Assembly: GCA_947561395.2 (NCBI GenBank) | Contig: OX387182.1 | Location: 41,223,949 to 41,287,948 of the forward strand | Direction of reading: 5' to 3' | Origin: Buxus sempervirens | Lineage: Eukaryota > Streptophyta > Magnoliopsida > Buxales > Buxaceae | Length of the DNA stretch: 64,000 nucleotides | Shown: positions 12,206 to 22,800 of the stretch, in pieces | Layout: every line of letters starts with the position of its first letter | Position numbering within the stretch: the first letter of the stretch is position 1 | The notes under the pieces: model-generated | Database searches by the model: none | What the model was told of the DNA's origin: nothing | The model's input: the letters and a program-made list of their open reading frames with translations, nothing else | Translations under genes and position numbers: made by a program

Positions 12206-14876
12206 ATGGCTAGGAGTCGTTCTCGTGTGCGTGAGGAGGTTGACCCGGCCGACCGGCCTTCTTCTTCTCGAGCTCGGATTGAGACTAGTTCTAGTGCCAC
12301 CCTGTCCGAGCCATTAGGCGATTCTCGAGAGAGCTCTGCTGAGGTAGGCTTTCAAGCCCTTTCTCTCTTTTCTTTCTTCCATTCTCCTTTCTACACAAAT
12401 CTTCACGTTGTTCCTTTGAAATTTAGCCCGTGGTTGTACCCGCTCGTGGTCGAGGCCGAGGCCGAGGCAGAGTTCCGGATCAGGCCCCTGAGGGCGAGAG
12501 AGGCCGTGGTAGAGGCCGAGGCAGAGTCAGAGATACGGCTCCGGAGGGGGTTGCTGTGGCTCTGGCAGGGGTCTCTGAGGAGTTGAGGGCCTCTGTTCAG
12601 GATACAGAGCTTCTCCATGGCTTGGATAGCCATCCTTCCATGTGCATCAGGGCGGATGTGCCGCTTCCGTACCATTCTTTTCATCTGCGCGGTAACTGGG
12701 GCAGATTCAGTGAGTTGGCACGGTCACTTTCTCCGGCACTCAGGCGGGAGTTTGGGAGATGCCACCTGGATCACTTCCTCAGTATTCCATCATTCAGAGC
12801 CGACCGTCCACTTATTTTTGCCATGATGGAGAGATATTTCCCCGAGACGCAGTCATTCCATCTGCCGGACGTGGAGCTGGGGATCCGCCCCTCCGATTTC
12901 GTGATGATTACGGGCATTCCTCTGACGGGGCGGACCATTGTCTTGGAGCGGCCTTCTGCGGAGGATATGGGACTTCTTTTGGGATATCAGGTCCTGCCTC
13001 CTACTGCTTGGGATGGGCGGAGTGGCCGGCTCTCCATTAGTTGGTTGCGGGAGAGTCTAGCTCGACATTTTGAGGGGAGGCACAGGACTGTGGCTGTGGA
13101 TGATGCTGCATTTATTCCCATCTTCCGGCACGTATTCCTGCTGATGCTTGGGAGCTGCTTTTTCCCGGAGGATACGACCGGCGTCAGCCCACTTTTCCTG
13201 GACGCTTTGAGAGATCTCCATCAGACCCGCCAGCTAGCATGGGGTCGGCTCATTTATGGGACCATCTTGGCCGGGTTGTGCCGGGCAGTTCGAGGTCTGG
13301 CATCCCCGAGAGGCGATGGAGTCAGCAGCCAGTTCTTCTGGCAGATTCTACAGGTATTGCATTCATCTGTCTGGTTTAATTCATTAGGCTTTATCTTTTC
13401 TTGACTGATTTTTCTTTTGCCAGGTGTTCATGTACACCTATATGACCTTCTTCCGCCCCTCCCCGGTTCCTGAGGTTGCGGATTTCCCTGTGGCTCTGCG
13501 GTGGTCGGCCCAGGTCCGAGATGCTGATAGGAGTCAGCCCCGCACCGCTCGGGTGCACTTGGACCGTGCCCGCCGACCTGATGTAAACCCTTTATCCTTT
13601 TTCCTTTTTATTTCTTTTCCTGTATCTTGACTGTACCAGATTATTTTTCTTTTTTGCAGCTCCTCCTGTCCCGATTTGATGATGTGGACGTCGGAGTGGC
13701 CCGTGAGATGGCGGTACAGGACGCCTTCGATAGAGATCGACGACGTCAGCCCTACCAGTGCTTCCTCGGGAGGCTTGGTAGGGTGATGTACTTGGGAGAG
13801 CGCCTGTACTTCCAGCACACTGGCGCACTTCGCATCCCCGTCCCTCCTCCTGCTGTGGGTCCCGACACACTCCTCCCTGGCTTTGATGTTGATCAGTTCG
13901 ATCACTTCCTGGATGCGGAGGGGCTCACAGTAGCCGGAGATTATGACGAGTGGTTCCAGAGGGTATCTATTGGATGCTTGATGGATCGACCCACTCGTGC
14001 TGGGGTGACAGAGATTGGCGGGATCCGCATCCGGATCCATGAGGACACAGTAAGTCTTGTACTTTTCATATCTTCATCTTTTCTTTCTTTATGTATTTCT
14101 GATCCTGCTTCTGTTCTTGCTGGCAGGTACACGAGCTGAATTCCATTCGGGACCGGTTCGAGAGCCAGCGGGCTGCGATCGATGATATGATCGCGGAGCA
14201 CGATGCGGTCGTGGCCCAGCGGGATGCTCGGATCAGGGAGCTGGAGGCCCTAGTTGCTGAGCTCCAGTCTAGACAGGTATCTGGCCTTCTCATATGTTCA
14301 TTTCTTTCATTATTTTCCTGTTTCTGCTATTCTGATATGCTTGTTTGACTTGTGCAGGGCCCGGTCCATGATCAGGATGCCTTCTTTGGGCATGATTTCC
14401 TGATTCCTGACCCATCTCCTGCCCGGGCCTCTGATCCCGAGGATGCCCCAGTGGCTGGTCTTGACGAGCCGGATCCTCCTGCTCCTTCTGCAGACATTCC
14501 TGGTATGATCCTCTTTTTATTCTTCCTTATATCTGAATCTTCTGATTTCTTCTTTTCTGTGGACTCAGCTACTTCTGATCCTGGCCCCTCTGCTGCTGAT
14601 GCTGGGCCTTCTGGAGCTGCGGGAGCAGAGGATGCTTTGGATGAGGGCCCAGTTGGGCCGGTTGCTGCTGAGCCCGAGGCTTCCTCCCCAGATTCTACTC
14701 CTGCTCCTCCCCCAGATCTCGAGGATTATTGCTTGGAGTATCATCTTCAGCAGGTGGTAGGTCGGCATCCTCGCCATGCAGCCGAGCGGATCCTTGCCTA
14801 CTCTAGAGGCCGAGCACTTTGGGGGAGACGCCGTAGAGGTGGACGCAGCCGAGGACACGAGGATGATCCTGCATAG
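12206..14876 (+). CDS. plant mobile domain protein PMD1 of element I, 7 exons, intact
   Basis: Exons 12206-12343, 12427-13353, 13424-13582, 13660-14049, 14127-14276, 14358-14502 and 14569-14876 join in phase with GT-AG introns to an uninterrupted 738-aa protein. Residues 1-46 are Arg/Ser-rich. About 50-85 carry RGRG repeats. About 90-355 is the PMD core, with the marker FHLPDVELGIRPSDF followed by ITGIPLTG, and it continues through exons 3-4. Exon 5 is a 50-residue heptad-like coiled coil. The tail is acidic and proline-rich and ends with a basic GRRRRGGRSRG segment, likely nuclear. PMD proteins (MAIN/MAIL family in host genomes) act in the nucleus in gene and transposon silencing; this copy's role is unknown. 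It is antisense to gag-pol, so its introns survive reverse transcription. It is intact although pol of the same element is broken. Confidence 0.85.
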
Positions 14877-15092
14877 GAGTAGATTAGGATTATTTTTTCA
14901 TTTTCATGTATTTTTATCATCCCTGTACAAAAACTTCCAGATATATATGAAAAAAACTTTTTATTCATTCTATCATGTCTTGCACATCTTTTGCTCTCAA
15001 TTCTATGCAATTATGACTTGTAAGCAGGTAAAACAGGTAAAAAATTCGGATTTTTCATCCTTAGCTCTTTTTTTTTTTGCATTTTTTCTTGG
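14877..15092 (+). other. PMD1 3' region
   Basis: AT-rich tail after the PMD1 stop, with likely polyadenylation signals in the 14890-14970 interval. No gene. Confidence 0.4.
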
Positions 15093-15231
15093 TATCCGGT
15101 CTGACATACCGGATACATTGATTGGTCTTTGTATCCGGTATGTCATACCGGATATTCATGGAATCCTCTGTATCCGGTACACTTATCCGGATATGTATAA
15201 AGCTTTTGTATCCGGACTGAGTTACCGGATA
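15093..15231. promoter_or_regulatory. palindrome cluster I-c (upstream of PMD2)
   Basis: Four 23-bp units start at 15093, 15132, 15171 and 15209 (steps 39, 39, 38). All keep TATCCGG at the left; right arms are CCGGATA. The last unit ends 14 bp before a TATA box, so the array occupies the immediate upstream promoter of the antisense PMD2 gene. Confidence 0.92.
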
Positions 15232-15244
15232 TGTTAAAAGATGC

Positions 15245-15251
15245 TATAAAT
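15245..15251 (+). promoter_or_regulatory. PMD2 TATA box (element I)
   Basis: TATAAAT in GCTATAAATGC, about 117 bp before the PMD2 ATG at 15362. This shows that the antisense gene has its own promoter inside the element. Confidence 0.6.
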
Positions 15252-15361
15252 GCAACCTGCCTCGGGATTTGAGCATTTTTTACGAGTTTTTGAGTTTAGA
15301 AACCCCCTTTTTCACCTCTTTCTTCCTCCTCTTGAGTTCTAGCTTGCTCCCGTCAAATCCA

Positions 15362-16814
15362 ATGGAATCCGGATCATCTTCTGCCCCATTATTGTCTGTC
15401 CACACTGCCTCCCCTGCAAAACAGCCTTTTAGATCAAAACCCCCAAATCTCACTAGGTACAACCCTGTGGATTCCTTTTACACAAGGTGGGTTAACTCTA
15501 TGACCCTAGATGAGGAGAGGAGATGGGGTACTACCAACCTAGGCCATACCCTGCTCATTCCCAAGGTTCCCTTCAAGTGGGAGATTATAGAGGCCATGAT
15601 TGGTCATTGGGTTCCTGATCTCAACTTGTTCCGTTTTGGGACCCATGAGATGACCCCAACTATTGAGGAGGTGGAAACCATCCTGGGCCTGAGGTTTGAT
15701 GAGAAGGTGGTGAATCCACCTCTTAGGCCCAGTTACAAGAAGGAAGCTTCTACTTTTTTGGGCATAGGGAAGAAGGACTTGGGGGATTCTGACACCCTTT
15801 TGACCCTATCTAAGGCTTTTTTGACTGATAAGCTTTTGAGGGGGGAAGATAAGGAGGCCCGATTCAATGCGTTGACCCTGATAGTGGTCAACCAGTTGCT
15901 TTTCCCACGGGAGGATGACGAGGTGGACTTGGCCTTGATTTCTGTGATATGCCAAGTTAGGGAACGGGAGAGGTTGGCCCCTATGATTTTAGCTGGGATA
16001 TATCAGGCCTTAACCGACTGCTACAATAGGAAGTCGAAACGCTTCTTAGCATGTGCCCAGATCCTGCAGGTAAACAAGTTTTTTTTTTTTTCTTTTTTTT
16101 CTTGCCTTTTGGCTCTCTTTTTGCCTTTTTTGCTTTTTTTTTTTTTTTTTGTTTGATTTGTGCTGACATATCTCCCTTCCTTTGCAGCTTTGGCTACTTG
16201 ATCATTTGAGCCAGATTGAAGAGATCAATCGACACTTCTTCCCGAGTCTGAAAGTCCCTTTGTTGATGAGCAACAGGGGGTGCCCCGATATTCCAGGGGG
16301 CAAACAGGGCTGGTTCACCTTCTTGGGCTCGCTTCAGGATGACCAGGTGAGATGGCCTGGTACTTATCAGCCCAATGCGGAGACCGTGATTAGCTTCCGT
16401 GACCGCAACTTTCTGATCCTAGCGGGCCTAAAGCATGCAGTGCTGTATCTTCCTCTGCGGGTCCTTCGTCAGTTCCGAGCGACCCAGGGGATTATCATCC
16501 CATGTGGATATGAGGATCGTCTTGGGCCTCTTTCTATGAAGCTGAATGCCTGGTTGATGAAGGAGTGGTCTTATGTCCGCTTTATGCATGGTCCAGTCTT
16601 CTCGGAAACCCATGTGAAGGATTATCTCTTCTGGATCAAGGAGCAGATACAGACTCAGGCCCCAGTACCCGAAGATCCTTCTGTAGTCTTGGCTCCCACC
16701 TATGAGGACATTCTAGAGTCTGAGCGGGCTCACTACCATCTTCTGAATGATTTTCTTTATATTCTTGTTGGCTGCTTCCACTGCCCCGTTCATCTTTGGC
16801 CTATACGGAGCTGA
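15362..16814 (+). pseudogene. PMD2 of element I, 3' truncated and joined to antisense integrase
   Basis: Start chosen at 15362 (MESGSSS) because it matches the start in element II; an upstream in-frame ATG at 15269 lies too close to the TATA box. Exon 1 is 15362-16069 and exon 2 starts at 16188 after a T-rich intron. The protein resembles uncharacterised plant DUF7745/PMD-like proteins: HWVPDLNLFRFG, then EMTPTIEEVETILGL, and a second-exon segment with QGWFTFLGSLQDDQVRWPG. At about 16740 the gene stops matching the element II homologue and continues into integrase sequence read on the wrong strand, with a chance stop at 16812-16814. About 100 C-terminal residues (the coiled coil seen in II) are missing. 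Confidence 0.75.
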
Positions 16815-19800
16815 CTTGTGGTGGGTGATCTGAAACTGCTCACACATTTTCTTCATGTCCTTGTTCTTAATATTTGAAGCGTTGTCTGATACTATGGCAC
16901 TTGGCAGTCCATAGCGACAAATGATATTGTGCTTCAAAAACTTCATAACATGGTTGCTTGTGATATTTGCATATGATGCTGCTTCCACCCACTTAGTGAA
17001 ATAATCAATTGCCACCAAGATGAATCTGTGCCCGTTCGATGCCTTAGGGGAGATCATGCCGATGACATCTATGCCCCACATAGAGAAGGGCTAGGGTGAT
17101 GTCATGTTGTGCAGCTCACCCGGGGGTGCATGCTTATTATCTGCATATATTTGGCATTGATGGCACCTCCTGACATGTATACAGCAATCGTGCTCCATAG
17201 TCGTCCAGTAATATCCTAGCCTCAGGATCTTCTTAGCCAGCATGTGCCCACTCATATGGGGCCCACAGACTCCTCCATGTACAGTCTCAATCAGCCTTTC
17301 CGATTCAGCCTTGGCAACACATCTGAGCAGAATGTCATTATGTGACCTCTTGTACACATGTCCACCACTTAGCAGAAATTGACCAGCCAATCTCTGTATT
17401 GTCCTCTTCTCAGTAGCCGTGGCATTTTCTGGCAAACTCCGATTATTCAAGAAGTTCTTGATATCCTGAAACCATGGTGCTTCTTCTTCTGGTGCTCCTT
17501 CTAGAACGAGACAGTAAGCCGGTTCATCTCGGACCTCAATTTCCAGTGGTCTGATGTCTACTCCTTCTGGTATGCTGACCATTGAAGCCAAGGTTGCTAG
17601 AGCATCCGCAAACTGATTTTTGGCCCTTGGCATATAGTTGAAGGAAATTCGAGTGAAATTTGTGCTTATTTCTTCCAAGTACTGGTGATAGGGGATCAAT
17701 TTGTGATCCTTGGTTTTCCACTCACCAGTTGTTTGGAAGATGATAAGACTCGAATCCCCGTATACGTCAAGTTCCTCTACTCCATGATCCATGGCTGCTT
17801 GCAATCCAATTATGCATGCTTCATATTCTGCTATGTTATTGGTGCACTGGAATCTCAGCTTTACTGCAATCGGGATGTGTGAACCATCTGGTTTGACCAA
17901 GACTGCCCCTATTCCGTTCCCATTCATGTTGGCGGCCCCATCGAAGAACATCTGCCAAGAACTCTCACTGTCCTCCTCTTCAGTGTACAGAATCGCCTCA
18001 TCGGGAAAGTTGGTCTTCAAGGGTTGATATTCTGGAAGAGGATGTGCAGCCAGGTGATCAGCTATGGCTTGACCCTTGATCGCCTTCTGGGTGATGTATG
18101 TGAGGTCAAACTCGGACAGTAGCAGTTGCCACTTTGCCGTCCTGCCAGTCAGTGCCGGTTTCTCAAATAAATATTTCAGCGGGTCCATCCGGGATATCAA
18201 TAGTGTGGAGTGACTAAGGAAATAATGCCTTAGCCTCTGAGTGGCCCACACTAGAGCACAGCAAGTCTTCTCCAATGGTGAGTATTTGGCTTCATATTCC
18301 GTGAATTTTTTACTCAGATAGTAAATTGCCCTTTCTTTTCTACCAGTCTCATCATGCTGCCCCAAGACACATCCCATCGACGTTTCCAGCACTGACAAGT
18401 ACAGGATCAGTGGTCTTCCTGGAGTTGGTGGCACTAGTACCGGCGGGTTCAGTAAATACCTCTTTATTGTGTCAAATGCCTACTGGCAGTCCTCATTCCA
18501 GACCGTCGGGTTATCTTTTCTCAAAAGTTTGAAAATTGGTTCACATATAGCAGTGAGCTGTGCTATGAACCGGCTTATGTACTGAATTCTTCCAAGAAAC
18601 CCCCTGACCTCCTTCTCGGTTCTGGGTGCTGGCATTTCAATTATGGCCTTGGCTTTAGCCGGGTCAATTTCAATTCCCCTTTGGCTCACTATAAACCCAA
18701 GCAACTTCCCTGATGTAGCCCCAAAGACGCACTTAGCCGGGTTAAGCCGTAAACTGTACTTCCGGAGCCGATCAAACACTTTCTTCAGATTGATCAAGTG
18801 GTCCTCCTCTTTGCATGATTTGGCAATCATATCGTCCACGTAGACCTCCATATCCTTATGGATCATGTCATGAAATAGTGCAGTCATGGCCCGCTGGTAT
18901 GTTGCCCCAGCGTTTTTAAGCCCAAATGGCATGACTGTGTAGTGAAATGTGCCCCAAGGTGTGATAAATGCCGTTTTTTCTTGATCCTCCTTAGCCATCT
19001 TGATCTAATTATATCCTGAGAAACCATCCATGAAGGAGAACAGGCTATGTACCGCAGTATTATCGACCAGAATGTCGATGTGTGGAAGCGGAAAATCGTC
19101 CTTTGGGCTTGCCCTGTTTAAGTCTCTATAGTCCACGCACATTCGGACCTTCCCGTCCTTCTTGGGTACCGGTACTATGTTTGCGAGCCACTTCGGGTAC
19201 GTAGAGACTGCCAAAAATCCAGCTTGGAACTGTTTGACCACTTCGTCCTTGACCTTCAGAGTCCATTCAGGTTTCAATCTTCTCAGCTTCTGCTTGATTG
19301 GCTTAACCCCTGGTAAAATTGGCAACTTATGCACCACCATGTCCGTGTCCAACCCCGGCATGTCCCGATATGACCAAGCGAACACATCTTTGTAGTCTGC
19401 CAAGAACTGTGACATTTCATTTTTCTGCACATCAGACAAGCATGACCCGATTTTCACAATTTTTGGGTCCTCTTCGGTCCCAAGATTTATGGATATGGTC
19501 TCCTCAATATTAGGTTGGACCCCCTTTTCATGACGTTCCAATTGGTATTCAATTTCTTTTGGAACGTCTTCTTCTTCGACCTCGGTCTCTTCTTCGACCC
19601 CCATGAGATCAAAGTCGAGCTCAAGATAGAAGTCATATTCAACCTGGTCCAATTCGGTTTGATTATATGGCTCATAAGTGGTTTGGACTTTTTTGAAAAA
19701 TTTAAATTTTCTAGAAAAAATAGAAAAATCTTTTTGGGTTTTTTGTGGGCCTTCTAAACATAATTCCCCTGAAGACGAAGGCCCATTTGAACCTTCAGGG

Positions 19801-19822
19801 AAATGGCATTCCACTATTGGAG
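16741..19822 (-). pseudogene. pol: pol of element I: RT, RNase H, archaeal RNase H, truncated integrase
   Basis: A single frame broken by three nonsense codons, at 19005-19007 and 18480-18482 (each CAG to TAG relative to element II) and at 17091-17093 (TGG to TAG). All are transitions of the kind produced by cytosine deamination. Domains in order: acidic linker; RT with YVDD at about 18840; a Ty3-type RNase H whose first catalytic Asp is replaced (LYLSVLETSMGCVLGQ); an archaeal-type RNase H with its D-E-D-D set intact (FFDGAANMNG, EYEACI, YGDSSL, FADALA); integrase with an H-H-C-C finger and D-D-E (GIDVIG, VSDNAS, AVEAAN). About 150 C-terminal residues, including the GPY/F region, are deleted at the junction with PMD2. 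It cannot make a working polyprotein. Confidence 0.9.
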
Positions 19823-22800
19823 TTTTTTTTTGGAAGCCACATCAGTTTGCCGAACTAACGCTGCTTCAAAGGTAAGGGGAGTTTCCTCCCAATTGTTCAG
19901 TACAAAATTTTGGGGAGCAGGGGAAATAGGGAAAGCCTGCTCCTCAAGCCCAGAATCCGATGCCATCATCACCGGGTGGGTACTGCCCTTTTCTGCTACG
20001 GGGCCCAATCCAGAAATGACCTTGTCTGGAACCTTCACTGCGGCCCAGTCAATAAATGGCAGTTCCATGTCTGCCCCTGTCTTTTCGCCTTCAGTCATGG
20101 CGAAGAATGCACCAACATCTTCCGAAAAGTCCACCTGCTGCTCGGGCTGTGGTCCAGGCCCATCCACTGCTCCCAGTATTGGAGATGGGTTATAGGGTTG
20201 TAGGGCCGAAACAGAAGGCTTTTGAAATGGGTTGACATTGTAGTAGGGAGGTTTTGATTGGTCCATAGGAGGAGAAATTTGGATTATGTAGGAGGGTTTT
20301 GGGAAGCTTTCCCTTAAATGAGGGAGTTTTCCTTTGCTTCTGCTCTCCCCTTCTTCGTGCTTCATTCTTCTCCAACCTCTGGGCTTGAAGCCCAACCCTA
20401 CCTTGGGGATCAGTTTCTTAGCCGTGATTGGCTCCACCATCCCCTGCAGATTGATCCCCAGGCCTTTCCCTGGGTGAAAGTGGTATTTTTCCATCACTTT
20501 CTTGACCATTCTTTCTGCAGTGGTCCCCTTTTCTTTCTTTTTCTCACACCCCCCAGGTATGTAATTTACCGCCTCAAATTGAAATGAGTGGAATGCAATC
20601 TTGTCGACAGTCAAATCCACATTGATTAATGGTACATCAGGTGACACAATGGGCGGCACCAAGTTTTCGGCTAGGACTGTTATCACCCTTTGCCCTCTTA
20701 CATATTTCACCCTTTGGTGGAGCGTGGATGGTATTGCCCTAGCCGAGTGTATCCACGGCCTTCCTAGGAGTAGATTGAAGGCTGCGGGTATATCCATCAC
20801 CTCAAATGTGATGTTAAAGATATTTGGCCCAATTGTGACCGGCAGTTCAATCTCCCCTAGGGAGTGGGTCTTGGAGCTATCAAAAGCCCTAACTATCCGC
20901 CCATTTCTTTTGATCCTTGACTGGTCCAGGCCCAGCTTGGTAAAAGTGATTAACGGGCAAACGTTTAACGCTGACCCGTTGTCAATTAAAACCCGTGCAA
21001 CCATGCAGCCCTTACAAAGCACGGTGATGTGCAAAGGGTCCACATGATAACACCCACCTGGGCTGATCTCACCTTCTGAGAAACTTATCACATTATGTGA
21101 CAAGATTTGACCAACCATTTTACCAAGCTGGTCTGGATCAATGGTCTGGGCTACGTGTGCACTCTGTAGCACCCTTAACAATGCATCCCTATGCTTTTCA
21201 GAATTCAGCAAAAGGCCCAGTATTGAAATCTGGGCCGGGACCTTGTTTAGCTGATCCACAAGATTAAATTCACTCTTTTTTATTATTTTTATGAGGTCGG
21301 CTGCCTCATTTTCTGCACCCTGGGGGGTGTCTTCTCCCACTTTATTTTTTCCTTTTTGTTTTCTTTTTTCTTCATTTTCTTTTTCTGTTTTTTCTTTTTC
21401 TACTTCTGTCTCCTTTTCTTTCTCTTCACCCCCTGCACATCTCCCCGACCTCGTCATGAGGTTCACCTCCTCCTGGTTCTGGTTCCTGACCATTGGAACC
21501 GTAGCCGTGATTCCCTCGCTGTAATTCCATGGTACAGCAGCCTCTGAATAGGCTAGTTTAGGGATGTTAACCACTAATGGCTGGAGTCTGGACCGGGATG
21601 TATGGGCCGGTTTAGGGATCGTATGGGCTGGCTGCACATTTACAACCAGGGGTTGAAGTTTGGATTTGGTAGGGACAGAAGAAGTGATGGAAGCAGTGGT
21701 GGGGTCAAGATTGATGACCAGTGGAGCCTTAGACGGCTTGGATGGGGAACAAGTGGGTGGACTGCAATTGAAGACCAATGGGGGCCTTGCAGTATTTATC
21801 TGGGCCATCAGAGAAGAGACCCGGTTTAAGGAGGAGCTTATGTCCTCAGCAGCAAGATTATTTTTTTGGGAGACCATGTTGATCTCCTCTTTTTCCTCTT
21901 CTGGGAAAAATCGGACCTGGACTGTAGTCCCCACAGGTGCTATGAGCTGTGATGGGTCAAAGGCCCTTCTGGTGGTGGATATGGCAGTGATGGAGTTGGA
22001 TGGGCCTGTCCCATTGTGGTATGGCAGAGGGTTCTGCCCAATATCATTTCCCGACGGGGCGGGTGCAGCAGTGTTAAAGACCAACGCCTTCTGGTCCAAC
22101 AGGTCCTGGACCGCATGCTTCAATACCCAGCAGGTATCTGTAGAATGCCCCGGTGCACCCATGTGGAAATCACAGGTGACTGATGTGTCAAAATTTCTCC
22201 CCCTGGTGGCATTCGGGTTGGGCTCTTTCAGAGTCAAATATTCACCCTTTAGCAGAGTTGGCAATAGTTGGGAAAGAGATATGGGTAGAGGAGTGAAAAC
22301 CCGGTTCTTTCTTGCTGCGAACCAGGCATCCCGCTCCTCCTTAGAAAAAGTCCTCCTTGTGTTCGCTGGCACAGAAGGAGAGAAGTTGACATTCATCGGG
22401 GTCTGGTACGACTGCTGGGCCTGTTGGGCCTGTTGGGGTGCCGAGATGTTGACGTGAAGTGGCTTCTTGGCTGGAGGAGCCTGGACCAGGTTCACCTCCC
22501 CTTCCTTTCGGGCCCCTGTCTTTTTAAATCCGGCCCCTTTCTTTTGGGCCATGGAGGCCGAGGAATCAGACTGCCTAGTCAGAGTAGAGTAGTCTATCAG
22601 CCGTCCTGACCTGACCCCTTCCTCGATCCGGTCCGCTACCTGTACCAGGGCTGCAAAGTTGGTGGTGATCTGGCCCACCAGATGGTTGTAAAAGGGCTGC
22701 CCCAGTGTGCCCCTAAATGTGGAGATCATCTCCGGCTCTTGCATAGGTGGCCTGACCTGGGAGGCGGCCTCTCTCCATCTCTTGGTGTATTGCCGTACTG

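Noticed and set aside
15093-15231. CRISPR-like regularity of 23-bp repeats and 16-bp spacers
   Set aside because: Eukaryotic retrotransposon context, palindromic units with variable centres, spacers too short, no cas genes.
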